8,104 nt of DNA from Sediminibacterium sp. (lineage in GTDB: Bacteria > Bacteroidota > Bacteroidia > Chitinophagales > Chitinophagaceae): positions 1 to 8,104 of the forward strand of contig JAOASV010000205.1 in assembly GCA_030158535.1 (NCBI GenBank), written 5' to 3'. The position numbers and the translations under genes are program-made. Under the pieces are notes generated by a model, which saw nothing but the letters and a program-made list of their open reading frames with translations, searched no databases and was not told the DNA's origin. Shown in pieces: positions 1-7,030 of this stretch (positions within the stretch are counted from its first letter, which is position 1; each line of letters starts with the position of its first letter).

Positions 1-1
1 A

Positions 2-238
2 CACGCAGATCCAACCAAATGCGAAGTGCATATAAAAGCACCCATCGAGCAGGTTGAAAATGCACAGCTTCATTGCACGTTTGATTTTCAAGTAGCTACT
101 ACTCCGTTTGTGAGTTACTATTTTACAGTTTTAGTTCCTACACCTACTGAGGCAAGAGCACAAAACGACACCTACAAAGAAACCCAGATTTATACGGTTC
201 ATATTTCTAAAGAATCGCGTGGTCCACCTCGTTGCTAA
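2..238 (+). CDS. C-terminal part of an unidentified protein (5' end outside the window)
   Basis: The reading frame is open from the window edge (first full codon at base 2) to TAA at 236-238 and gives 78 residues. A GTG at 26 could be read as a start, but the frame continues upstream without a stop, and the upstream residues (HADPTKCE) look like ordinary coding sequence, so I treat this as the tail of a longer gene. The visible part is beta-rich in appearance, has no transmembrane segment, and carries three cysteines, one of them the very last residue (PPRC-stop). I do not recognise the family. It lies 54 bases ahead of the TonB-dependent receptor on the same strand with no terminator hairpin between them, so co-transcription and an envelope role are plausible but inferred. 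Certain: the frame and its stop. Unknown: start, full length and function. Confidence 0.6.
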   Translation, partial: HADPTKCEVHIKAPIEQVENAQLHCTFDFQVATTPFVSYYFTVLVPTPTEARAQNDTYKETQIYTVHISKESRGPPRC

Positions 239-292
239 TATTGTATAGCAGGATTTTATTTTCTTTTTTTTTCGGTATTCAATTTTATTATT

Positions 293-2593
293 TTGAACGT
301 AACTAAATGTATTGTGTCATTGTGCATAATGACATGTCTAACAATTTTTCAAGCCAAGGCCCAAAAATGTGATTTGGTGCTGTCAGGTGTTGTTATGGAT
401 GCCTCTAATAACGCGCCGCTCGAAAAAGCAGTGGTTGAAATAAAAGAGTTAGGCCTCAAATTTATTACAGACATAGAAGGCCATTACCATTTTTATAATT
501 TGTGTAAAGGCAGCTATACCATTGTGGTAAACCACATGAGTTGTGATAGTATCAAATACAAATTAATAGTACAGCAAAATATCATTCAAAATTTTAAGCT
601 ACCACATGCCATAAATGAACTTGAAAACGTGAGTGTAAACGCCAAAAGAGACCTCAACCTTAACACCATCAAAGAGGTGTTAAGTAGTAAGGTTGTGGAT
701 GCCACTAGAGGGCAAAGTTTAGGGGAAGTATTGAGCCGCGCAAATGGGGTTACCGTATTACAAACGGGTAGTACCATTTTTAAACCTGTAATTCATGGAC
801 TTCATAGCCAGCGCGTGCTGCTTATTAATAATGGTGTAAGGCTTGAGAGTCAACAATGGGGCAGCGATCACGCACCCGAAATTGACCCTTTTATTGCCGA
901 AAAATTTACCATAATTAAAGGCGCAGGGGCACTCCGTTATGGTAATGACGCCATAGCAGGTGCAGTTTTAATTGAACCAAAAGCGCTACCTAAACAAGCC
1001 CAAACAAATGCCGAAATTAACACAGGTTATTTTTCAAATAACAGGCAATATGTAATGAGTGGCATGCTCGAATCGTCTCCTATTAAACATCCTGAACTGA
1101 GTTACCGTATTCAGGCTACTTATAAAAAGGGAGGCAATGCGAGAACGCCTAACTACTGGTTATACAACACAGGTTTACAAGAAATCAATTATTCGGCAAG
1201 TGCTGGATTAAGAAAAGAGAAATACAATACCGAAATATTTGTAAGTAGTTTTAACACGGATCTGGGCATTTTTATTGGCTCGCATGTAGGTAATTTAAGT
1301 GATTTGCAAAACGCTATTCAATTAAGTAAACCCTTACAAAATATTGATGCGTTTAGTTACACCATTGGTAGACCCAAACAAAATGTACAGCACTACACGG
1401 TAAAGTCTAAATCTCAAATTTATTTACCCAATAATAGCAAACTCAATCTTTTAGTAACGTATCAAAAAAACTTACGTAAAGAATATGACAGGGCTTTACT
1501 TAGTAATAGACCAGAGTTAGATTTAGATATTTCTACCACCAGTGCCGACATTAATTATGAGAGTGGTTCCAATAAAAAAATAACCAGCAATATCGGTACC
1601 GTAATAATGCTCCAAGAAAATATTTGGGCAGGTAGCAGATTTTTTATACCAAATTTTCGAACGCAAAACGTTGCACTCTATAGCATTCATAATTACAACG
1701 TAAACAATTGGATGTTTGACGCAGGTGCCAGATTTGACTACAGACACTTAACTACCTACCGTAATAAATCGGATAGCGTTTCTGCCGCTGATCGTAGGTT
1801 TGGTAATATGTCTGGTACCCTTGGTGCTACCTATAAAATAACACCTCACTTTAAATGGCTTATCAATGGCGCTTATGCTTGGAGAGCGCCTCAAGTAAAC
1901 GAACTGTATGTAAATGGTTTACACCATGGCACAGCAAGTTTTGAAATTGGTGATCCCAAATTAAAAAGTGAAAAAGCGATTAACCTTTCTACACAGTTAA
2001 AATATCAAACCGATAGTAGCTGGCAGTTTGACCTTGGTTTTTATAATAATATCATAACTGATTTTATTAACCTAACGCCATCGGTGCCTGCCACTTTAAC
2101 GTTAAGAGGGGCCTATCCCACTTTTAGATTTATGCAAAGCAACGCTGTGTTAAGAGGTATCGACTTTAGTGTACATAAAACACTTAACCGCTCATGGATG
2201 GCGGGCGCTAAAACAGCACTTTTATGGGCAAAAAATAGAGATACCAAAGAATGGATTATTCAAATGCCTTCGAACAGAATTGAAGGTGATATCACGTATT
2301 CTTTTGCCAATAAATTACTATCAGGCTCAGCTATTGAATTACGCTACATGCATATCATGCAGCAAACTAGAGTTCCTGTAAGTATAGCTGATTACATTCC
2401 ACCACCAAATGCATACAGCCTACTTAATTTAGATTTTAGTAGTGATGTAGCTGTTGGAAAAAAACAAATTAGTGTAGGATTAACCGTTGTTAATTTACTC
2501 AATCAAACCTACCGTGATTACATGAATAGGTTTAGGTATTTTAATGACGAACCAGGAAGATCTATTAATCTCCGAATTAAATTAAAATTATGA
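293..2593 (+). CDS. TonB-dependent outer-membrane receptor, metal-type (zinc-like) plug motif
   Basis: This is a 766-residue ligand-gated outer-membrane channel that would import a scarce substrate using TonB-ExbBD energy. Residues 1-23 form a signal peptide ending AKA before Gln24. Residues about 28-103 form a carboxypeptidase-regulatory-like beta-sandwich (SGVVMDASNNAPLEKA), typical of Bacteroidota receptors. A TonB-box-like stretch (ELENVSVNAK) lies near 109-118. The plug covers about 120-230 and contains IHGLHSQRVLLINNGVR and then SQQWGSDHAPEID (187-198). The rest is the 22-strand barrel, including NGLHHGTASFEIGDPKLKSE, and ends with the strand NLRIKLKL. Length is normal for the family. 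The QQWGxDHxPEID signature is one I associate with zinc/metal-type receptors; the substrate is inference. The start is TTG at 293, inside a T-rich tract. It is preferred over GTG 314 or ATG 329 because only it gives a signal peptide with a basic residue before the hydrophobic core. The stop overlaps the next gene's ATG (ATGA), which indicates translational coupling. Confidence 0.93.
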   Translation: MNVTKCIVSLCIMTCLTIFQAKAQKCDLVLSGVVMDASNNAPLEKAVVEIKELGLKFITDIEGHYHFYNLCKGSYTIVVNHMSCDSIKYKLIVQQNIIQNFKLPHAINELENVSVNAKRDLNLNTIKEVLSSKVVDATRGQSLGEVLSRANGVTVLQTGSTIFKPVIHGLHSQRVLLINNGVRLESQQWGSDHAPEIDPFIAEKFTIIKGAGALRYGNDAIAGAVLIEPKALPKQAQTNAEINTGYFSNNRQYVMSGMLESSPIKHPELSYRIQATYKKGGNARTPNYWLYNTGLQEINYSASAGLRKEKYNTEIFVSSFNTDLGIFIGSHVGNLSDLQNAIQLSKPLQNIDAFSYTIGRPKQNVQHYTVKSKSQIYLPNNSKLNLLVTYQKNLRKEYDRALLSNRPELDLDISTTSADINYESGSNKKITSNIGTVIMLQENIWAGSRFFIPNFRTQNVALYSIHNYNVNNWMFDAGARFDYRHLTTYRNKSDSVSAADRRFGNMSGTLGATYKITPHFKWLINGAYAWRAPQVNELYVNGLHHGTASFEIGDPKLKSEKAINLSTQLKYQTDSSWQFDLGFYNNIITDFINLTPSVPATLTLRGAYPTFRFMQSNAVLRGIDFSVHKTLNRSWMAGAKTALLWAKNRDTKEWIIQMPSNRIEGDITYSFANKLLSGSAIELRYMHIMQQTRVPVSIADYIPPPNAYSLLNLDFSSDVAVGKKQISVGLTVVNLLNQTYRDYMNRFRYFNDEPGRSINLRIKLKL

Positions 2594-3138
2594 AACAAAT
2601 AAAAGTAGGTATCATTTACGCCGTGTTTATGATGTTAATGATTGGTTGCTCTAAAGACGTAAGCAAACCCAATGACGAAAATGAACATGAAGCCATCAAC
2701 AAAATAGAACTCGTGTTTGCTGAAACTAGTGGGGCTACTACAAGCTTTGTGATAGAAGATCCAGATGGCGATGGAGGCAATCCACCTTCCCGCATTGACA
2801 CCATTAAATTAAACAGCAATAAGCAGTACAATGTAACTGTAAAAATTTACAATATTGCAAATGGTGTTGTTAAAGATGTAAGTGCTACTGTTTTAATGCA
2901 AGCTACTTCACACGAATTTTATTTTATACCATCAGGTGTATCTGTAACGGTTCAAAAAACAGATAAAGACAAAAGCGGATACCCTATTGGTTTTTTAAGC
3001 AGTTGGCAAACTGCAGGCGCTGGCACTGGTAGCATCTTATTTAAATTGATGCACAAAACAGCCCTAAAAGGCCCTAACGATGGGCCTAATGTAGGCCACA
3101 GCGACATTCAATTAAATTTACCAATCATAATTAAGTAA
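2590..3138 (+). CDS. Small lipoprotein partner of the TonB-dependent receptor
   Basis: A 182-residue lipoprotein. The N-terminus MKQIKVG is followed by a hydrophobic stretch and a lipobox-like LMIGC, so Cys20 would be lipidated and start the mature protein. The mature N-terminus (CSKD, then the acidic NDENEHE) somewhat resembles the export signal that sends Bacteroidota lipoproteins to the cell surface; surface display is inference. The body looks like one beta-sandwich domain with the acidic loop DPDGDGG (57-63), HEFYFIPSG (108-116), DKDKSGYPIGF (125-135), AGAGTGSILFKLMHK (142-156) and GHSDIQLNLPIII at the end. From memory, this pattern matches a family of uncharacterised Bacteroidota lipoproteins often encoded beside receptors of the type found just upstream. 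DPDGDGG could bind Ca2+ or another metal, and four scattered histidines (33, 108, 155, 170) would fit metal capture; neither is shown. The ATG overlaps the receptor stop by 4 bases, so the two are very probably made together. No enzyme motif is visible. Confidence 0.85.
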   Translation: MKQIKVGIIYAVFMMLMIGCSKDVSKPNDENEHEAINKIELVFAETSGATTSFVIEDPDGDGGNPPSRIDTIKLNSNKQYNVTVKIYNIANGVVKDVSATVLMQATSHEFYFIPSGVSVTVQKTDKDKSGYPIGFLSSWQTAGAGTGSILFKLMHKTALKGPNDGPNVGHSDIQLNLPIIIK

Positions 3139-3148
3139 AAACAAACCC

Positions 3149-3754
3149 ATGAAAAAGAGTATTATTTTTTTATTGAGCATATTAATTTCAAGTGCAACAT
3201 TTGCGCAAGTTAGTTTTGGAGTAAAGGCAGGTTACAACGCCGCAAGTGTAAAATCTAACGACGCAGAAATTACCGATGACGGACAAACATTGTCTGGTTT
3301 TCATATTGGTTCTGTATTGAGCGTTCCATTTAATAAAAGTGTTTCGTTTCAAACAGGTCTTAATTTAGGTACCAAAGGTGTAAATGTGGCTCACCAAGGA
3401 CATGGCGATAAATTTAAATTTACTGCACTTGACATTCCTTTAAATATTGTGGTTCACAGCAAAAAAGGTTTGTTTGCAGGAACAGGTTTAAACCTTGGCT
3501 ATAATTTGTCTGGAAAATTAGATGCGCATGACGATCCTACCGAAAATTATAATTTTGAATTTGGTAGCGATAAGAATTTTACAAGAGCAGATCTTGGCGT
3601 AAACTTTTTAGTTGGGTACCAAACAAAGTCTGGCCTATTTGTAAGCGCTAATAGTTTAGTGAGCTTAACAGATATTGCACCGAGTGCCGTTAGCTGGAAA
3701 AACAATGTAATCAGTTTATCTGTGGGATATACCTTAAAGTCTTCTAAAAAATAA
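3149..3754 (+). CDS. PorT-like small outer-membrane beta-barrel protein
   Basis: A 201-residue protein with a clear signal peptide (MKKSIIFLLSILISSATFA, cleavage before Gln20). Alternating hydrophobic/polar strands follow: VSFGVKAGYNAAS, FHIGSVLSVPF, VSFQTGLNLGTKG, ALDIPLNIVVHS, LFAGTGLNLGYNL, RADLGVNFLVGYQT, LFVSANSLVSLTDI and VISLSVGYTL. The opening GVKAGYN and the overall length are typical of the outer-membrane beta-barrel 'porin family'/PorT-like domain of Bacteroidota, usually an eight-stranded barrel. The periplasmic or extracellular loops carry acidic/His segments (HQGHGDK, DAHDDPTEN). The gene begins 10 bases after the lipoprotein stop and is followed by a strong terminator, so it is the last gene of the receptor operon. 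Its exact role is unknown: a structural barrel, or an accessory protein for the receptor, are both possible. The family call is firm; the functional role is inferred from position only. Confidence 0.88.
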   Translation: MKKSIIFLLSILISSATFAQVSFGVKAGYNAASVKSNDAEITDDGQTLSGFHIGSVLSVPFNKSVSFQTGLNLGTKGVNVAHQGHGDKFKFTALDIPLNIVVHSKKGLFAGTGLNLGYNLSGKLDAHDDPTENYNFEFGSDKNFTRADLGVNFLVGYQTKSGLFVSANSLVSLTDIAPSAVSWKNNVISLSVGYTLKSSKK

Positions 3755-3782
3755 GAGAGGTTCGAGAATATTTTAGTGTTTT

Positions 3783-3818
3783 ACAAAGGCCGCCCTACGG
3801 GCGGCCTTTGTTTTTTTT
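3783..3818 (+). terminator. Strong intrinsic (Rho-independent) terminator of the receptor operon
   Basis: The arms CAAAGGCCGCCC (3784-3795) and GGGCGGCCTTTG (3799-3810) pair perfectly over 12 base pairs around a TAC loop. One further A-T pair is possible at 3783/3811. A run of eight T (3811-3818) follows directly. It lies 29 bases after the stop of the barrel gene. The T-run is only on the + strand side, so it acts in the + direction. Confidence 0.95.
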
Positions 3819-3838
3819 AAAGCAAGCCCTTATTTTTT
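3808..3838 (+). promoter_or_regulatory. Possible Bacteroidota-type promoter for the dehydrogenase gene
   Basis: The gene at 3873 follows a strong terminator, so it needs its own promoter in the short stretch 3811-3872. The best fit I see to the phylum's -33 TTG / -7 TAnnTTTG pattern is TTG at 3808-3810 and TATTTTTT at 3831-3838, with 20 bases between them. The -7 box has T instead of the final G, and the -33 box overlaps the terminator end. The match is weak and could be chance in an AT-rich stretch. Confidence 0.2.
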
Positions 3839-3872
3839 ATTGAAAAATAGTATATTTAAGTAAACAAAAAGT

Positions 3873-5660
3873 ATGGCGCTATCTGCATTACATACACGCT
3901 ATTTAGCAGCAATTTGCTTACTATCAACGGTTTGTACCAGTTGCTTGCGCGAAAAAAATGGGGGCCTGTTTTTACCCGATGGTTTTGAAGCCACTGTGGT
4001 GGTAGATAGTTTACCAGGTAGGGCTAGGCATTTGGCGGTAAATGATAATGGAGATATTTATGTAAAAGCCAATAAGCCAATTGATGGTGGCATGAACTAT
4101 GTTTTAAGAGACGAAAACAATGATGGCCGCGCCGATATCATTAAAAATTTTGGACCCATCGCTAGTGAGGGGGCTTACGCTACCGGCATGCGCATTCATA
4201 ATGGATTCCTCTATACTAGTTCAGAAATGCTGGTATACCGATATAAATTAAAGAAGGGTGAGATGGTGCCTTCCAGCAAAGCAGAGTTTATTGTCATTGA
4301 CAGCGGACAACCGCGTGAGCATGATGGTAAGCCGCTTGCATTTGATGGCAAGGGACATATTTTTGTTCCATTTGGCGCACCTTCCGATGCATGTCAAGTA
4401 GAGAATAGACTTCCAGGTTCACCAGGTATGAAACCCTGCCCTATTTTAGATTCTAATGCAGGTGTATGGATGTTTGATGAAAATAAAGTCAATCAATTTA
4501 GAACCACCGACGGTGTTAAAGTAGCAACGGGCTTACGCAGCCTAGTTGCTATGACATGGAATACACAAGATAACACACTCTATTGTGTAGGTCACGGCAG
4601 AGATGGACTTTCTAGTAGTTGGCCTCAATTTTACAACGAATGGCAGAGCGCCGTTTTACCTTCCGAAGCATTTTATAAATTAAAGCCTGGCGCTAATGCA
4701 GGTTGGCCTTATTATTACTTTGATCAAATGAAAGGCAAAGTGATGGTGAATCCCGAATATGGTGGCGACGGTATACTCGAAAACACAGATAAAAATATTG
4801 AAACCCCGATCGTTGGTTTTCCAGGACATTTTGCACCCAATGATTTACTTTTTTATACCGGTGATCAGTTCCCTGCGCGCTATAAAAATGGTGCATTTAT
4901 TGCCTTTCACGGATCTACCATTCGTGCTCCATACCCGCAAGCAGGGTATATTGTTGCATTTGTTCCTTTTGTAAATGGTAAACCACAAAAATGGGAAGTT
5001 TTTGCAGATGGCTTTACCGGAAAAGATACACTTGTAAACACCAGTGATAGTAAGCACCGCCCTATGGGACTTGCACAAGGCCCAGATGGATCATTGTATA
5101 TTTCAGATTCTAAAAAAGGAAAAATTTGGAAAATACAATACAAAGGAAACAAAGAAACATTTTCTGATAAAAATTTAGCTGCTATGAAAGCTAGAGAAAA
5201 CAGAACCTATGTTAAAAATCCAGACATAGTAAAAGACAATTTAGAAAAAGATAAAGTGGTACTTGGTGGCGAAAAACTCTATCAAATAAACTGCCGCGTT
5301 TGTCATCAACAAAATGGACAGGGCGATGGTATTAGGTTCCCTTCCATTGCAAAAACAGATTGGGTAAATGGAAACAAGGATACCCTCATAGGCGTTATAC
5401 TAAAAGGACTAGAAGGACCTATAAAAATTAATGGTCAACCTTTTCATGGAGCCATGCCTAAATTTTCACAATTACCGGATAGAGATATCGCAAGCATACT
5501 TACTTATATCAGACAAAACTTTGGTAATAAAGCAGACTCTGTATCTAAAACGTCTGTAACCATTGTACGCCAGAGGCTTCGCCTTTTAAAACGAAAAGAA
5601 ATGCAGTTACAAAAAGAAGCTGAAGCTAAATTAAATGCAGCGGCTACTTTACGTAAATAG
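3873..5660 (+). CDS. PQQ-type sugar/sorbosone dehydrogenase fused to a cytochrome c domain
   Basis: A predicted exported 595-residue oxidoreductase that would oxidise a sugar or related alcohol/aldehyde with a PQQ-like cofactor and pass electrons to its own haem. The N-terminus is hydrophobic and ends at CTSC, so Cys24 may be lipidated, although the lipobox is imperfect. Residues about 35-425 form a glucose/sorbosone-dehydrogenase beta-propeller: REHDGKPLAFDGKGHIFVPF (His150 at the usual catalytic-base place), SDACQ, ATGLRSLVAMTW (Arg222 at the usual PQQ-contact place), GHGRDG, GANAGWPYYY and HRPMGLAQGPDGSLYISD. Residue assignments are by pattern, not alignment. A DxNxDGxxD loop (80-88) looks like a Ca2+ site. 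Residues about 462-550 are a class I cytochrome c domain with CRVCH (Cys474, Cys477, His478) and GAMP (Met528) as the likely sixth ligand. The last 35 or so residues form a charged, helix-prone tail rich in Arg, Lys and Glu. The substrate cannot be told. The 3' end overlaps the convergent amidohydrolase gene by 17 bases. Confidence 0.92.
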   Translation: MALSALHTRYLAAICLLSTVCTSCLREKNGGLFLPDGFEATVVVDSLPGRARHLAVNDNGDIYVKANKPIDGGMNYVLRDENNDGRADIIKNFGPIASEGAYATGMRIHNGFLYTSSEMLVYRYKLKKGEMVPSSKAEFIVIDSGQPREHDGKPLAFDGKGHIFVPFGAPSDACQVENRLPGSPGMKPCPILDSNAGVWMFDENKVNQFRTTDGVKVATGLRSLVAMTWNTQDNTLYCVGHGRDGLSSSWPQFYNEWQSAVLPSEAFYKLKPGANAGWPYYYFDQMKGKVMVNPEYGGDGILENTDKNIETPIVGFPGHFAPNDLLFYTGDQFPARYKNGAFIAFHGSTIRAPYPQAGYIVAFVPFVNGKPQKWEVFADGFTGKDTLVNTSDSKHRPMGLAQGPDGSLYISDSKKGKIWKIQYKGNKETFSDKNLAAMKARENRTYVKNPDIVKDNLEKDKVVLGGEKLYQINCRVCHQQNGQGDGIRFPSIAKTDWVNGNKDTLIGVILKGLEGPIKINGQPFHGAMPKFSQLPDRDIASILTYIRQNFGNKADSVSKTSVTIVRQRLRLLKRKEMQLQKEAEAKLNAAATLRK

Positions 5661-6897
5661 GCGTTGTTAAACCATTTAAATCGTATACCACTTTGCCACC
5701 TTTAATGGTAAGCTCGCATTCGAATTTTTCGGTACCATTTACTTTGTAACCAGTTTTATCGTAGAAGCCAAAGTTGCCTTTTCTAATATTTAAAATAGCA
5801 ATATCCGCTTCTGCACCTTCTGACAAATGTCCAAGATTGGTTCTATTAATTACTTGAGCTGGCTTCCAGGTACTTGCTTTAATCACTTCAAAAAGTGGCA
5901 TCCCTAAATTCATAAATTTAGACATCACACTTAATTGATCTTTCATAGAACTATTCATACTACCGGTATGTAAATCGGTACTAATGGTATTAGGAAACAA
6001 GCCGGCTTTTAATGCTGGAATTGCTTGTGTGTAATTAAAACTTGCACCACCATAACCAACATCAAAAATGATGCCCCTTTTTTGTGCTTCCAACACAAAA
6101 GGTTTTAATGCGCCATTTGTTCCAATAATCTCTTCTCTCGCTCCATTTAATGCAGCATACGTATGCGTATAAATATCGCCTGGGCGTAAGTATTTAAAAA
6201 ATAATTCTTGAATCGATAAATTGGGTTGAGAGCCACCAAAGTCAATAATAACAGGTAGTTCAGCGATAGTACCTGCTTCTACGGCTCGCATAGTGGGCGT
6301 CCAATCGGCACCATTAAAGTGCGCCAATTTAAAACCTACCACATGATCTTTATACTGCTTTGCTGCACTAGCCGCAAACTTTGGATTCATGTCTGCAATG
6401 TCCTGTTCATAATTCCCACCGCGCATACCCTCTCCTACAATATTTAAAAAAGATAAAACACGTGTTTGAGAAATATCAATTACATTTTTTTTAAACGTTG
6501 CAAAATTTCTCCAACCCGCACCTCCGCAATCAACCACGGTGGTAACACCAACTCTAAACGTATAACCATCTGGCATGAGTGCACTTAAGCCATCACTTAA
6601 ATAATGATCAGGTTGCGTGCCTGCAAAAACGTGCGCATGCATATCAATAATACCAGGCACTACTTTTAATCCGGTAGCATCCACCACTTGTCTAGCATCA
6701 GCGGCAGGGAGGTTTTTTCCTACCTTAACTATTTTGCCTGCTTTAATGGCAATATCCATAACAGCATCAATGCCATTTTTAGGATCAATTACATGACCGC
6801 CTTTTACCAACACATCAAAACTATTGGCTGTTGTTTGAGCTTTCAATTGAAACGTTAGGGCTACAAACAAGGTAATTATGAGTAGGTTCTTATTCAT
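5644..6897 (-). CDS. Secreted amidohydrolase/deacetylase-family metallohydrolase
   Basis: A 417-residue enzyme of the amidohydrolase superfamily, nearest in pattern to the 'amidohydrolase/deacetylase' (dihydroorotase-like) group that hydrolyses N- or O-acyl bonds. The signal peptide is MNKNLLIITLFVALTFQLKA, cleaved before Gln21, so it should act in the periplasm or outside. A small beta-domain (27-80, DVLVKGGHVIDPKNG) precedes the TIM barrel. Visible metal-site residues are His87 and His89 (DMHAHVF), Lys190 (GFKLAHF, the likely carboxylated lysine), His245 (GDIYTHTY) and Asp308 (STDLHTG). In relatives a His is expected at the end of the strand written here PVIIDFGG, but this protein has Asp219. 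The closing beta-strands include GHLSEGAEADIAILN and LTIKGGKVVYD. Length is normal and nothing is broken. It is transcribed alone, towards the dehydrogenase gene, with overlapping 3' ends and no terminator hairpin between them. The true substrate (acyl-amino acid, acylated hydroxy acid, cyclic amide) cannot be read from sequence. Confidence 0.9.
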   Translation of the reverse strand: MNKNLLIITLFVALTFQLKAQTTANSFDVLVKGGHVIDPKNGIDAVMDIAIKAGKIVKVGKNLPAADARQVVDATGLKVVPGIIDMHAHVFAGTQPDHYLSDGLSALMPDGYTFRVGVTTVVDCGGAGWRNFATFKKNVIDISQTRVLSFLNIVGEGMRGGNYEQDIADMNPKFAASAAKQYKDHVVGFKLAHFNGADWTPTMRAVEAGTIAELPVIIDFGGSQPNLSIQELFFKYLRPGDIYTHTYAALNGAREEIIGTNGALKPFVLEAQKRGIIFDVGYGGASFNYTQAIPALKAGLFPNTISTDLHTGSMNSSMKDQLSVMSKFMNLGMPLFEVIKASTWKPAQVINRTNLGHLSEGAEADIAILNIRKGNFGFYDKTGYKVNGTEKFECELTIKGGKVVYDLNGLTTPIYVK

Positions 6898-7030
6898 ACT
6901 TTAAAAGTTTACATTCGTATAGTACGTAATTTAAAGAAAATATACACAAAGTGCATAAATTATAGGTAAGCAGATTTAGTTTTCTGCCATTAATTCATTA
7001 ATTTCTACTTCAAATTTATAAACGATTGCC
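6898..7030. promoter_or_regulatory. Divergent intergenic region with promoters for both flanking genes
   Basis: These 133 AT-rich bases separate the divergently read amidohydrolase (-) and lactonase-like (+) genes, so they must hold promoters for both unless one is read from elsewhere. On the - strand, 7011-7018 reads TAAATTTG, an exact fit to the Bacteroidota -7 pattern TAnnTTTG, but no TTG sits at the right distance upstream. On the + strand, TAGTTTTC at 6977-6984 is one base off the pattern, also without a good -33 box. A short inverted repeat GCAGA/TCTGC (6970-6974, 6983-6987) might be an operator half-site pair. None of these is strong. Confidence 0.35.

Noticed and set aside
239..292. 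T-rich stretch after the first stop as a terminator
   Set aside because: The T-run is present but no stable hairpin precedes it, so termination between the first two genes is not supported.
586..777. Short - strand open frames inside the receptor and lipoprotein genes (586-777, 1523-1747, 2616-2831)
   Set aside because: Each is antisense to a well-supported coding region and has no family pattern or promoter.
3795..3800. A stable UNCG-type tetraloop (C-TACG-G) at the tip of the terminator hairpin
   Set aside because: Pairing in that register leaves a C/C mismatch two pairs below the loop; the continuous 12-pair stem needs the TAC three-base loop instead.
4693..5152. Several overlapping open frames of 67-81 codons on the - strand (and one on the +) inside the dehydrogenase gene
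   Set aside because: They are fully contained in a gene with clear family motifs, lack recognisable domains or signal peptides, and look like chance open frames.
6970..6987. Inverted repeat GCAGA...TCTGC as an operator or terminator
   Set aside because: Only five base pairs with an 8-base loop and no T-run; a repeat this short is expected by chance, so it is mentioned only as a weak point within the intergenic region.
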